Positions 24,950 to 37,105 of a stretch of DNA of 64,000 bases are shown piece after piece (the stretch's first letter is position 1; each line of letters begins with the position of its first letter). The stretch is taken from positions 1,178,001-1,242,000 of the forward strand of contig OZ017795.1 of assembly GCA_963969395.1 (NCBI GenBank), in the 5' to 3' direction. The position numbers were made by a program, and so were the translations under genes. The DNA is from Pseudoscleropodium purum. Lineage: Eukaryota > Streptophyta > Bryopsida > Hypnales > Brachytheciaceae. The notes under the pieces were generated by a model that did no database searches, was not told the origin of the DNA, and saw only the letters and a list, made by a program, of their open reading frames with translations.

Positions 24950-27900
24950 TCCATTGTTGTGAGCCCAATAGTTGTCACCTAAGCTTTAGGATTCTTTTTT
25001 TTGCTTTCACTCGTTCCATATAGCCTTTTTTAGTTCAAAAGACTTAAAAAACGTGTTAATATTGTATTAGTAGAAGTCCCTACTATTATGGTGTGTTATT
25101 ACCTGAAAGTCTAGAAGTGCTCTAAGTACTTCTATTTACTATTTTCTAGTATCTAAATAGGTGTTTAGTATGTCAATTAGGAGTTTGAGATAGATTTGAG
25201 CCGTAGTAGACAAAGTCATGAAAGATACTTATTTTAAATTGTTACGGATTTATTGAAATCCACTAATTCACGAAAAATGTGCACCAAAGTTTGGAGAAAA
25301 GTATTTGTAGCATAAAAACACGTTAGGAGCTCAATGGCGAAGTCGGTTTGTAAAGATTCCTTCATATGGAAATGATTCCTTCCCAAAGGAATTAAATACT
25401 AGAAATAAAGAATTTAGACCTCTCCAAATTTGATGCAAGTAAATATGTAAATATGCAATTAGCATTTTGGAACTTCTTAGAAGTTGTCTAGAAAGTTTCG
25501 TAATTTTCTAAATTGCAGAAGATGACTCTATGGAAAGTCAACTGCATTTACTAGCAATTGGAAATTCATAAAAATTATCCAAGTAGTGGTAAAATCACAC
25601 TTAAGATTAGAAATTTTTAGCTTAAATAAGCCCCTGGCCAAATTTTAAGACATTCCGACACCTACAAGTGCTAGAATTGGCGGCGGCGGCATCAGATTTC
25701 AACGGTTTTAAAAAACATTTGATGGGTTGACCGGTGTACCAGGCACATAAGGTGTCTAAATGAAGTAATTTTGAAATTTTTCCTTACTACCTTAGACCTT
25801 TCAAACAACTTAGACTAGTCAAAACCTTGAGAAAAGGCAAACTCCAATATTTGGGTTTTCTACCATTTCATTGGCTTGCAATTCATTGGCTTTTATTTGC
25901 AAAATAATTTGGAAAGCAGGGGTTTGGGAATTCAATATGCTAATTTGGGCCTTCTAAAGACAATGGTGCAATTGATATTGTGTTTGGAGCATTTCTCCAA
26001 AAGTTAAAATGACTATAGCAGTAGTGTAGATTTTGATTTGTCTTTAATTTGGTTTTATGTAAGAGTAGTCGTAGGGAATTTGAGAGGGGTTGGGGACCTT
26101 GGAAAAGCATAAAAGACCCCCACCTTCTCTCTCTTTGCACCTCTTTTTCTTTTCATATTTGGTCACTTGCAGCCACGTTGTTTGAGTTTTGGACATTTGC
26201 CAAAAACTTCTTGTTTTTCTTGCTTTTTGAGCATTTTGCTTATGGTTTTCAAGTTTTCTTTTGTGTCTTTCGCCTACTTTAAAAGACATTGGAGTCCTTT
26301 TGAGTTTTGCTATCCTTTGTGTGTGCTTTTGAGTGATTTAGTTTGTTGAACGGTTGATTATCGTGTTGGGTCTACTAACTAATTTTGCTTAGGGTTTCTT
26401 GGAGAGAGATTTCACATCACTGTTGCAAATCTTTTCTTGAAGTCTCACGTTGGAATTTGTGTCCATTGAGAGTCATCGAGTCATTTTGGAGGTGATGTTT
26501 GTTGCAATCCTCCAAAGTCCCGCAATTGTATTGTTTAAGTGAGTTTATGCCTTTCTAACTAGAAACTCTAAGTTTTTAACTTACCCCCTTTGGTTTTGTT
26601 TAAAAAAGTGGTGTTTCACCACTAAACAATGAAACTATCACCTTAGGATAAATTCTCAAAAGTGTTATTGATCTTCTTTATGTAGTTTTCAACCTAAAAG
26701 AACGTACAACAAAGCTATCATTAATCTATCATTTTCCTCAAAAGTTCCACTAACCAAATTATTTGCGAATTATTTCAAAACTTTGGTTCATATGGCCAAG
26801 ACAACAAAGCTTTGCTTTTAATAATAATTCCATTTTTTATTATTTAAAGGGTCCTCTTTAGAAGATCAGAGTTTTGGTATAAATACCAAATTTTGGTAAA
26901 CAACCACCAAAGTTAGACTGTGAAGGCTACAGTATAAGACCAAATCGTAAGGCCAGACCATGAAGGCCAGCAGTACCCGTTAGTCAACAAGAGGTTGGTC
27001 CATCCAATAGGTACTAAATTGGAACCGGTTGCTTGATTGACCATTGCCATTTGGTTAATATACCATCTAAATACAAAACATAATCAAACTCAAGAATGAT
27101 GCCTTAGGGCCCCAAAATTTTGAGTTTTATTTAAATTTCTCAAAGTCTAGAGTAAACCAAAATTCAAAGTTAAAGCCAAAGAGTAGATCTCCCAAAATTC
27201 CAAATTTTTTCAAAATCCAAAGTGAACCAAAACTTAAGAGTCAAGCCAAAGAGTAGATTTCCCAAAAATTTAGATTTTCTCAGATCCAGAGTGATCTAAT
27301 AATCCTAGAGTTCATCCAAAGAGTAGAAGTTCGAAATTTCTGGTTTTCTCAAGGATCAAAGTGGAATCAGAGCTACCAAATCCAACTAGAGTGTAAGGAA
27401 GAGAATTTATAAAAAATTCAGACTTCTCAAACCTAAAGTGGCCACACAAAGTGACGAAGAGTGAGTGGAGGGTGTTTAAAACTCAATTTGTGAAAGTCAA
27501 CTAGTGTTGACTAAGGCCATAGCCATCCCAAAGGTGCAAATCAGAGTTTTGAGGGCTTAAATTGTAAGAAATCAAGCCTAATCATCACCATTTGCAATTA
27601 TTAGAGCTCACAACTTCAAGCACAAAACTCACAAAAACAAGTGGAAATGAAGGAAGCAAGATTTTTAATTAGAAGGCTTGGGTGAATGAGATTCATTCAT
27701 TGAAGAATATTTTGAAACCCTTTATCAAGATTTGACTTAGATTAGGACAAAGAAATACCAACAAAACCAAGAATAGTTGACTTTCAAATATTCTACAAGT
27801 TAGTTAGTAGTTAGTAGATGCCAAATCCCTTTGTCTTCACATATTTGTTTGATTCCTAAACAAATTGGAAGCATTTGGCAATTAGAAGGTGATTAGATTA

Positions 27901-29359
27901 GATTTGATTTGATTCTCAAAATATATTTTCAAAAGAAAAAGAGAACATTTAAAAAAAGGGGAAGGACAAAGACCAGAGAATTGATTGAAGGATGAAGCCT
28001 TGGGATGTCCCCAATTCCGGTAGGAGTTTACAAAAATTCAACATCAGGCTACCAAACGTTGAAGATGGAATTAGAGCGTGCAATTGACAACATGGCAGTG
28101 ACATTCAACAAAGATGGCATTGATGTTGAAGTCAATAATTGAACTTTTTACTATAATTCTTGCATTTTCACAAAAAAAACATTAGATTAGAGTTTGACTT
28201 TTGAATTTCAAATTAAGGTTAGAATAATCCATAGTAGATTGAAAATTCAATTAATAGGTTTTTAAGTAGTGAAAAAATTACCGGAGAACTTTTTAAAGGA
28301 TTTTCACCTCAATAGTTAAAAAAAATACCAAAGTTTACCCTTGGATGAAAAGTAGTTAAAAGTGGATGATAGTTAGTACATCATCTAAAAAAATCTTCTA
28401 GAAAATCTTTTAGAAATCTTAGAATCTAGAGTCAATATAAGAGTCAAAAGGTAAAAGTAGAAGTAATTTTGAAATTCCATGGTAAGTAGAATTACAAAAG
28501 AATTTTGAAGAATTAGTCAATGGTCAAAATTCATCCATAAATAAAATTTGCCAAAGAGGTTAAAAATAAAAGAATTACCTTTTAAAGAAAATTAGAAGTA
28601 GAACTTAAAAAGATAAAATCGAATTATACTAGAAATAAAAGTAAAATTTAAAATTATCCAAAGTAGTAAGAACAATTAAGAATTTACTAATTAGATCAAA
28701 AGATAATCGATGGATAAATTAAAAGTAGAATCTCAAAGAAAATATTTTCAAGATTACAAAACTAATTTAACAACAAGAATCAAAAGTATATCATACGAAT
28801 TAGAGTAGAATGAAGTTTTAAACAAAAGTCAGTGAGATTTGGATGAAAGTTAATTGTAGTTGACCAAACCAAGTCAAATTCACAATCTAGGTAGAAGTTT
28901 CAAAATAGAAAATAACCCAAAAATTTGCATTCAATTTCAATAGTTAGAATATTAAAAATCAATGGATGAAGTCTCAGACGTTAGATTTAAGACCAAACTT
29001 CATCCATAGTTGTTTGCTAGGGATTTAGGTCAAATTCAGACTTCTTGATCATTTTGGAAAGGGCAAAATAAGCCCTACAACTTAGTCTACTTTGATTTTC
29101 AACTTGACTAATTCCATTGACCTTGTGTTTTGGTTGTCATAGCCAAACCTTAGTCTTAGGTATTAATTTGGTTTGATTTGAATAGTCATTGACATTAAGA
29201 AAGTTCAAAGTAGAAATACAACAAAGATCCATTGCTTGGATGGCACAACTAGATTGCATGTTGTAGACACTTGTTAAAAATTTAATACAATAAAAACATT
29301 TAGAACCTAGTTGTGTATATACTTTATTCTGAGGATGAGAATAAAGCATCCACAGTTGT
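24950..29359 (-). repeat. Right arm of giant inverted repeat (4.4 kb)
   Basis: This is the reverse complement of 13799-18019 plus 23407-23700, uninterrupted here. It has no long open frame. The outer edge is placed where similarity fades at CACAGTTGTA (29351-29360), matching AGTTGTGG near 13801. By eye the arms differ at roughly one base in five to six plus indels, so the structure is old and is not an assembly artefact. Confidence 0.78.
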
Positions 29360-29714
29360 ACAAAACATGAATTTAGTGTAACTTTTGACATCCAACTCAA
29401 CTCATCCTCCCATGGCCACTACGCCATTTTTAACCTCTTGTTTTGAAAAACATGCTCATTCATTGGTAACATCCAAAAAAAGGGCTCCTACTAGTGACAT
29501 GACTAATATATCACAATTATTTGGTACCATTTTTGTCTATTGTATACATTTGGACCTTGAATAGTCACTCATTAGTAGAAGCAACTATATAGTAATAAAA
29601 CATCAAAAATCATGAAGCGGCTTCAAAAATAATGAGCGTGTACTAAAGAGAGATAACTAGGTTATATAATCCAAAACTCCATGCACTTATTCTTGGTTAC
29701 TTTCTCCTATTGCC
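29360..29714. other. Spacer between the inverted repeat and chromovirus 2
   Basis: AT-rich, no gene or repeat recognised. Confidence 0.5.
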
Positions 29715-29719
29715 TATAA

Positions 29720-30088
29720 TATTACGGAGAAGCATCCAAATTCAGAATGGTTGTTGACACTCCGCAGATTCGGCTCCAAACTTCCTGGTCATGACTAGCT
29801 CCTTGTACAAGCCTGATTCCTGCAGGGGTGATGCAATCCTATAGTTTAGTCTAATCAAAAGCAACGAGGAAAAGACCTCCAAGTGGAGTCTCATGAAACC
29901 AAACAAGAAAGGAATTATAATGAAACGGGCTACGTGAATCATCAACTTGCGTTCCTTCAAATTATAATATGTTGAATGAGGGACATCCCCTCTCACTGGG
30001 ATTAAGTATCTCCCTCACTTCCTCGTTGTAACCACTGTAACTACCCTTGTTGGTTACCCATATCTTGATGTACAATGAAGTCGTGACA
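29720..30088 (-). repeat. 3' LTR of chromovirus 2 (369 bp)
   Basis: On the minus strand it starts TGTCACGACTTC and ends CTCCGTAATA, where the 5' LTR ends CTCTATAACA. Both LTRs are the same length with scattered substitutions. Confidence 0.9.
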
Positions 30089-30100
30089 TTACCCCCTTTT
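30089..30100 (-). promoter_or_regulatory. Polypurine tract of chromovirus 2
   Basis: AAAAGGGGGTAA on the minus strand abuts the 3' LTR, in the same layout as chromovirus 1. Confidence 0.75.
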
Positions 30101-30138
30101 AAGGTCCTAGTGCCTTGAGGTGGAGCCTATGAAATTCC

Positions 30139-33100
30139 TTGATGATGTCTAGGGCGTTCTTTAAATTCTCAAAAGGTTCCCAAGAATTTTGCTTAGAGTC
30201 ATATTCCTCCCATTCCACCAAATATTGGAGCTTCCTCCCACAGCCAATTTTCCTAGAATCAAGAATTTGCCAAACCTCTATTTCAATGTTCCCTTTAGGG
30301 ATAATTATCGATGGTGGTGGTTGACACCAGCATCTTGTGATGGTGTCTTGACAATACTTTTTGAGTAATGATACATGAAATACATCATGTATACCGAGTG
30401 ATTTGGGTAACTTTAATTAATAGACTAAATCCAACAATTTAGCCACCACTAGAAAAAGGCCCAAGATTTATGCAACTAAAGTCTTTGACGGAGTTGTGGT
30501 GGCAATATTGTCATAGTGGAGTAAAACTTTATTGCCAATGTTGAAAGAAAGTTGTCTTTGAATGCCTCTATCATAATTTTGCTTAGCTTGCTCATTTGTG
30601 ATTTTAATGAGGATTTTGACTTCCTCATGTATTTCTTGTAGTTGTCAAATCCTTTGTTCAGCTGTCGAAACCGTTGACGTTGTGGGTGTTGTGATTGATA
30701 GCATAGGATTATATCCATAAGTCGCAAAGAAAGGCGAATACCCCATGGCCAAATGCAAGGAATTATTGTATGCAAATTCAGCTATCGGTAGGAAATCTAA
30801 CCAATAGTTTTGTCTTCTAGTGGTGAACATGCACAAATATCTAATTGACTCTTTCTATTTTCCCGTCTGCTTGTGGATGAAAAGTGGTAGTCAGGGACGA
30901 TTGAATGCACAGGAGTTCATAGAGACGTCTCATAAATTTGGATACAAAAATGGGGCCTTGATCCGATATCATCTGTTTGAGTGTTCCATGATGTTTCCAA
31001 ATATTCTGGAAGTATAACGTGGCTATGCCATTGGAGTCAATAGTTTTGTTTGTAGGAATGAAGTGGTCAAGTTTTGTATTTTTATCCATCACAACCATAA
31101 TAGCATCATAGCCTTTACTTCTTGGCAATTTCACAATGAAGTCATTTGATACCTGTTTCCAAGGAGAGTTAGAGGCTGGAATAGGTTGTAGTACCCTATA
31201 TCATGGATGATGAGTAGGTTTAGAACATCGGCACAAGTCACAACCTTCAACATATCTATGAACATAACATCTCATAGTTGGCCAATAAAAATTCATAGCA
31301 ATAAGGTCCATTGTTTTAGCTCTTCCTTGGTGTCCCACTGCAGGTGCATCATGTTTTGATCTTAATATTTGTTGTTGAAGTTCCTCATCATATGGTACAA
31401 AAATTTTATCTCAAAAATATAGGATGCCGTTTGTTAGCTTATATGCTTGAAAGCGGTAGCAAGTGGCAATTAGGGCCTTATATAGACCATTCATAAAAAA
31501 TTCTAGTATTGGTTGTAGAGTTTCATCTTTGCTTGTGGCTATTTTGATATTCTCTACTAAGCTTACGTTGTTGAAAATTAGTTCATGTGTTTCCAACATC
31601 GCTAGTTTGAGTAACAGAATTGAACCCTCATTATCCTCTTTTATAGTATTTGTTCGTCTTGAGAGCATGTTTGCCCTACCATTCAATGATCTTGGTCTAT
31701 GTTGAATTTTGAAGTTAAACCTGGAAAGCAACTTGGACCATCAAGCCTCACGTCAATAAAGTTGCTTTGTTGTTAAAAAATACTCAAGGTTTTTGTAGTA
31801 AGAAATTATCCAAATTTGATGCGGTGAGCCTTTAAGATACATTTGCCAATCTTGAAATGCCAATACAATACTCAACAATTCTTTGTTGTAAATGTCATAA
31901 TTTTGTTCTGCTGGTGACATTTTCAAGCTTTGATATACACAAGGATGTAAATGCCCGTCCTTCCTACGTTGTGATAAAATTCTTGTGGTTGCCATATCCA
32001 ATGCATCAGTTTCAACTACAAAAGGATGTTCAAAGTTGAAATCAAATAATACCAATGGTTGCAAAAAACAAGAGTGAAGCTCTTTGAATGCATTATCGGC
32101 CTCAAGTGTCCATTCAAATTTGTGGTCTTTGCCAATCAACCTTGTAAGTGGAATCACTATTCTTGAATAATTATAGATGAGCCGATGATAAAAATTCACA
32201 AATCCCAAGAAAGCTTGAACTTCTTTTATTGTTGTTGGTGTAGGCCATTCTTGAATAGCTTGAACCTTATCCTTACACATTTCTAATCCTTTTGAAGTTA
32301 CAATCATGCCTAAAAATTCCACTAACCGATGGTGAAATTGACACTTTAAGACCTTCGCATATAATCCATGTCATTGTAATTATAGGAGAACTTCTCGCAC
32401 CACTACTTGATATTCTTCCAAATTTCTTGAAAATAGAAGAATGTGGTCCAAATAAATGACCATTGAAATATCAAGAAGGTCTGCAAAAATACTCTACATA
32501 TGCACTTGAAATTGAACTAGTGCATTTGTCAACCCTAACAGCATGACTAAATATTCAAATAAACCATATCTAGTTTTAAAAGTTGTTTTAAATTCATGTC
32601 CCCATGCCATTCATATTCTATGATATGCTTGCCTCACATCTAACTTGGTAAAAATAATGGCCTCCACCAATCGATCAATAAGCTCGAGAATCAAAAGTAA
32701 TGGGTAGCCATTTTGTACTATCACTTTGTTGAAGTTTTTGTAATCCACACAAACTCTAATGGAGCCATCTTTTTTTTGAGCAAACACAATTGGGGCTGAG
32801 ATTGATGATTTGGATTGTTGTCTAGCCTTTTTCCAAATTCTCTTCAAGATATTGCCATAGTTCTTCCAATTCTGTTGGTGATATTGGCTATAATCTTGTA
32901 TTGTGAGGCTCTTGCCCTTCCTTGAATTCAATTTTTGTATCCGTTGGACTATGGTTTGGGAGTTCATTCAATGCCTCCTCACTAAAAGCCCTCTGTAAGT
33001 CTCAGTATTCAAATGAGAATTGATCCTCAATTGATTTGACCTCATCATTGCTTGATAAATCTGATACCTCTAAGGTATAGAGCTTTGCCTATTTTGCTGA

Positions 33101-33620
33101 CAAATGGAATGTAGTACCCAAGACCATTGCAAATTTTGGAGCCTCCAACTTACTTTTCACTTGGCTCACCCTCAGAATTGATTGGAGAGATCCAATTTGA
33201 CTCGGTTTTTTTCCTTATTCGGGATATGCTGATGACCCCTACCCTTGCGTTTCCCTTTAGAATGGCACAAGCAAGTCTCTTGACAATAATTCAAATCAAA
33301 AGTCACTTCTTTCTAGCCCCACCAAATGGCGGGATCATGAAATCCTAACCAAGGCATTCCCGAAATGCAAGGATACCTTCCCATATACGTGATGTTAGCA
33401 ACAAGCACCTCTTGATGGCCATCAATATCCAAGTTCAAAATAGCTTCATGAGTAATGAGGCCCAAATTAATTCTTCAACTGTCTATCATTCTCACTTTTT
33501 TTGGATGGGCCTTGAATTTAATTTCTACTTGACATTCCCGAGTGAATTGAAGATGTACAAAGATCCCTATTGCTCCATAATCTACAAGGCTACAAGCTTT
33601 CACCAAATTGATCGTGCACT
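30139..33620 (-). pseudogene. Degenerate pol of chromovirus 2
   Basis: On the minus strand: protease near 33590 with DYG in place of the catalytic DSG/DTG; RT from 32967 to about 32330 with VDYKNFN and YLDH in place of YLDD; RT connection and RNase H in 31753-32322 (EFLGMIV, AFLGFVNFYHRLI, ETDALD); integrase core at 30841-31134 retaining VVMDKNTK, SDQGP and GKIERVN, i.e. the DDE residues; and a chromodomain at about 30180-30330 (EIEVWQILDSRK, LQYLVEWEEYD). Internal stops and frame changes separate these parts. Confidence 0.85.
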
Positions 33621-33779
33621 CTAAAATCAAGTGTGATTCAGGGTTTGTCATAACTCGTAGATATAGGGGTGGCTCCTACTTCTTATACTGTTCCAAACAA
33701 TTGGTTACCTCGGCTTTTGATATCTTATCATCTTCATGCTAGTACAAATTGTCATCTTCCAATCTCGAATGCAACTTTG

Positions 33780-34900
33780 AACCTATCCCATCCCCTATCA
33801 TATCCCATCCCCATGCAGTAGCTATTGCTGTTTGAATCGGACCCAAGTATTGAGAAGATGTATTTTATCCCAAGCTTTGTCTTTTCCCAAATCCAACGTT
33901 TCTTCACTTGTTGTTCTTAGGAGGGAGATGGACAAGGGTTTGGATGGATTGGTTGGGCATTTGGCTAAAATATGCCCCACTAACCCACAATCCCAAAATT
34001 TACCTTGTCGTTGGTATTTAAGGCACTTAGCTACAATTCTTGCTAACATTGTGGTCACTTGCACCGCATTAAGTTCCATTGGTGTCGGATCGGAATCCCT
34101 CAGTGGCATGGGAGCACATATGGTGCGGTCTTTTATATTGGAACTAGGGAATGAAGGATGCCTATTTTGACGTTGGGACTACAATCGTTCATCGATTTGA
34201 GTTGCCATGGCCATCCACTCATGGAGCCTACACAGTTGAGTTTAGGCCGTTGCTATTGAGTCCAAAATCTTGTCCTTGAGGCCCTTGCAAAATCTCGCCA
34301 TTAAACTCGACTCATTCCAATTCACTTGTACCACATGCTCATTAAAGGTGGAGATATATGTTGACATCGATCCCGTTTGCCGGATCCTCCCAAGGCAATC
34401 TTTGGCATTGCTCTACCGATCCATATCTCTATAAACCGAAATTACCGCATCTCAAAACGCTTCATAACTATGTAATAAATCACAGGAGCATCCTTCATCA
34501 AGTCCTTGAAGTATAGGCATGGCCTAATTTTGTGCAACCCCTACCATATAGGAGAGAGCATAAGTAATTTTATCTTCATCACATTGATAGGTTCGCAGCT
34601 TACCCTTGAAGACCAACCAAAGTTGGGCAAATCACTTATATACTTTTTTGGCAAACTTTTTTTGCCAAAAAATTTATCAAGCGCCGCCACTTTAAGCTCC
34701 TTGCCTACAAATCCCAAATTGTCAAAACCATTCCCCCCATGATGAGCTCGACTATCCTCCTTCTTTGGAACTAAAGATGTAGAATTTTACAATGTAGTCG
34801 CATGTTCTGAAAGTTACTGAACAAGTTGCAGCATAGTCTCACGAAAAACAAATTGGATCTATTGTTGAATAAATATCACCCAATTTGGCCCAATCCCCTC
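33780..34900 (-). pseudogene. Degenerate gag of chromovirus 2
   Basis: The zinc knuckle at about 33985-34040 reads FWDCGLVGHILAKC; the first Cys of CX2CX4HX4C is Phe. The remaining upstream gag is frameshifted and recognised mainly by position. Confidence 0.6.
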
Positions 34901-35534
34901 TAACAATGGAGGCCCTACTTCACCCCCAGACCCTTTTCAATTCATAATATGCAACAATGATAACTGATAGTTGCAAACTAACAACTGTTGAATTTGGAAT
35001 AAAAAATTAATTGTCCGTCTCTTTGTGTAATACAATAACCAAAACTCCCAAATTAGATCCTTCGAACTTCAAAATTTCCATAACCAGATCTCCACACAAA
35101 AATTCCCATAACTAGAATACTAGATTCTCACATACTCTGATAGCCCTGAATTTCCCCGTAGAGCCCTCCCACAAAGCCCTCCAAGTAAAGTCACCACAAC
35201 AACCGCATTGTGGGGAGTGGGATCATAGGACGTAGGATCAAGTCTGAGAAAATTTGAAATAGAAACTCGCGTCGTAGTAATTGAGGTCTAATCCGGGAAA
35301 ATCAACGGAATATTTCTTTATTGGAAACTCTACTTGCAGCCAGACTAGTCAATGATTGCAGTGTGGAGATCCACTCCTGGAAGTGGAAGAATGTGGCTTG
35401 GAAATTACTGACAGATTGATGTTGAAGTTGCCTCCGTGCTGCGAGGTCTCTAATTAAAGCTCCGCACCTTTGATATGGAATACTCTATCTCACTATACAT
35501 GCCAACGGAGTGTGGCATCAATGACACAACATAA

Positions 35535-35903
35535 TGTTATAGAGAAGCATCCGCGTTCAGAATGGCTAGTAACGCTCTCCGGATTCGGCTCCAAATTTTT
35601 TGGTCATGACCAACTCCTTGCATGAGTCTAATTCTTGCTAAGGCGACGCAATCCCACAATTCAATCCAATCAAGAGCAATGAGGAAAAGACCTCCAAGCG
35701 GAATCTCATGAAACCAAGCAAGAAAGGAATTCTAATGAAACCAGCTATGTGAATCATCAACTTGCATTCTTTCAAATTACAATATGTTGCGTGAGGGACA
35801 ATCTCCCTCACTGGGATTAAGTATCACCCTCACTTCCTTGTTGTAACCGCCATAACTAATCTTGTTGGTTACCTACATCTCAATGTACGACAAAGTCGTG
35901 ACA
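35535..35903 (-). repeat. 5' LTR of chromovirus 2 (369 bp)
   Basis: On the minus strand it has TGTCACGACTTTG...CTCTATAACA ends. It aligns end to end with 29720-30088. I could not identify a tRNA primer-binding site next to it. Confidence 0.9.
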
Positions 35904-36067
35904 TATAAGTTACCACTAAAAAATGCCACAAGCCTCTTAGGAGCATCTAATAAAATTTTGAAGAATTTTTAAAGCACAAATTCATTAATAAACTTATACA
36001 TTACAAGAGAAAGGGGTGTTTAAAGTATAGTCCTAATAGTATGGTCTTTTAAGTAATGACCTTTAAA

Positions 36068-36131
36068 GCATCTTTTTAGTAAAATTTTATTGAAAATATA
36101 TATTTTCAATAAAATTTTACTAAAAAGATGC
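36068..36131. repeat. Perfect 64-bp palindrome
   Basis: Two 32-base arms are exact reverse complements with no loop (starts GCATCTTTTTAGTAAAATTT). With one extra base at each side it is flanked by TTAA at 36063-36066 and 36133-36136, as if a small hairpin element had inserted with a TTAA duplication. Confidence 0.9.
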
Positions 36132-36132
36132 C

Positions 36133-37041
36133 TTAATCCCTAAAGGACCAAACTACATTTTTTAGTAATATAGAAATTTGGGGTAGGTGTGTGTGACTAG
36201 AGATTTCTGTGTTTGTGGCCCAAATTTTGATAGAACATGTGCACAAGGAATATCTTTCATGTGCATTAAATTTCAAGACATTTGGAAATACGAGTCAAAA
36301 GTTATAGCCTAATATGTAGTTTGTTTCTCAACCAAGGCAGGCTGGGCAAATCTAAAAAAATCAATTTTTTAAAAATCAAATTTGAAATTGATTTTTTAGA
36401 TATATATTCACATTAAAAGCTATGAATCATTCCATTTTGATCAATGAGTCAAAAGTTATGAGGTATTTTAGTTCAAAAAGAAATTTTTTAAGTCCTTTAT
36501 TGAATTCAATTTTCAAAATTTTTGGGAAAAAATAAAAATATTAGGTAAAGATTGTTTATTACAACATTTCAACCATTGTGATTGGCATTTTTCAATTCCA
36601 TAAATAAATTTTTAGTAATTTAGTATTTTGAACCATTCTCTACATCTTTCTATTTACTATTTTTTTTCCTATATATTGTATAATTTCAAATGATCTAAAA
36701 ATTTTCAAGCATGTAGCCAACATGCCTTGAAGAATGAATCCAAAGAACTTCAATCATTTTGAACATTTTTTCATACAAATGTAACCTTGTGAAGTTTAGC
36801 TTCCCAATTTATCGCAAGGACAAAAGAATGATTTTTGTCACTTTAAATGCTAATATTTTGCAATCTATACGGTGGAAATTTCTGAAATTTTTACCACATA
36901 TTTTCAAACTAGTGCACTACAAGATCCAATGGTTACATGTGTCCAAAAATGTGTTTTTTTCTAAATTTTGAAACTTGTATAAGAAATGGCAATTTTGGAG
37001 CATTTTTGGCAAAAACATAGTCAAGGAACTTTAGGGATTAA
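36133..37041 (-). mobile_element. TTAA-bounded 0.9-kb repeat, copy B
   Basis: On the minus strand it starts TTAATCCCTAAAGTTCCTTG and ends GGTCCTTTAGGGATTAA. It aligns closely with copies A (1079-1997) and D (56640-57572). Non-coding. It sits exactly in the centre of the 35999-37105 foldback element. Confidence 0.78.
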
Positions 37042-37105
37042 AGGTCATTGCTTAAAAGACCATACTATTAGGACTATACTTAAAACACCCCTCTCTCTTG
37101 TAATG

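Larger units (their letters stand above)
29720..35903 (-). mobile_element. Ty3/gypsy chromovirus 2 (6184 bp), TSD TATAA
   Basis: An LTR retrotransposon with two LTRs of 369 bp and an exact 5-bp duplication TATAA (29715-29719, 35904-35908). Minus-strand order is gag, PR, RT, RNase H, INT, chromodomain. Stops and frameshifts show it is inactive. Domain order and chromodomain match chromovirus 1, but the LTRs are unrelated in sequence. Confidence 0.92.
35999..37105. mobile_element. Foldback element with about 67-bp TIRs, carrying nested insertions
   Basis: The left end CATTACAAGAGAAAGGGGTG... and the right end ...CACCCCTCTCTCTTGTAATG are inverted copies over about 67 bp with few mismatches (35999-36066 and 37038-37105). 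Without the DNA between them the two TIRs would meet at a central TTAA. That site now holds TTAA-bounded copy B and a 66-bp hairpin, each next to TTAA. The outer target duplication is not clear. Confidence 0.75.

Noticed and set aside
13799..29359. Inverted repeat as an assembly artefact
   Set aside because: The arms are clearly diverged, differ by indels and carry different insertions, so they are not a duplicated contig.
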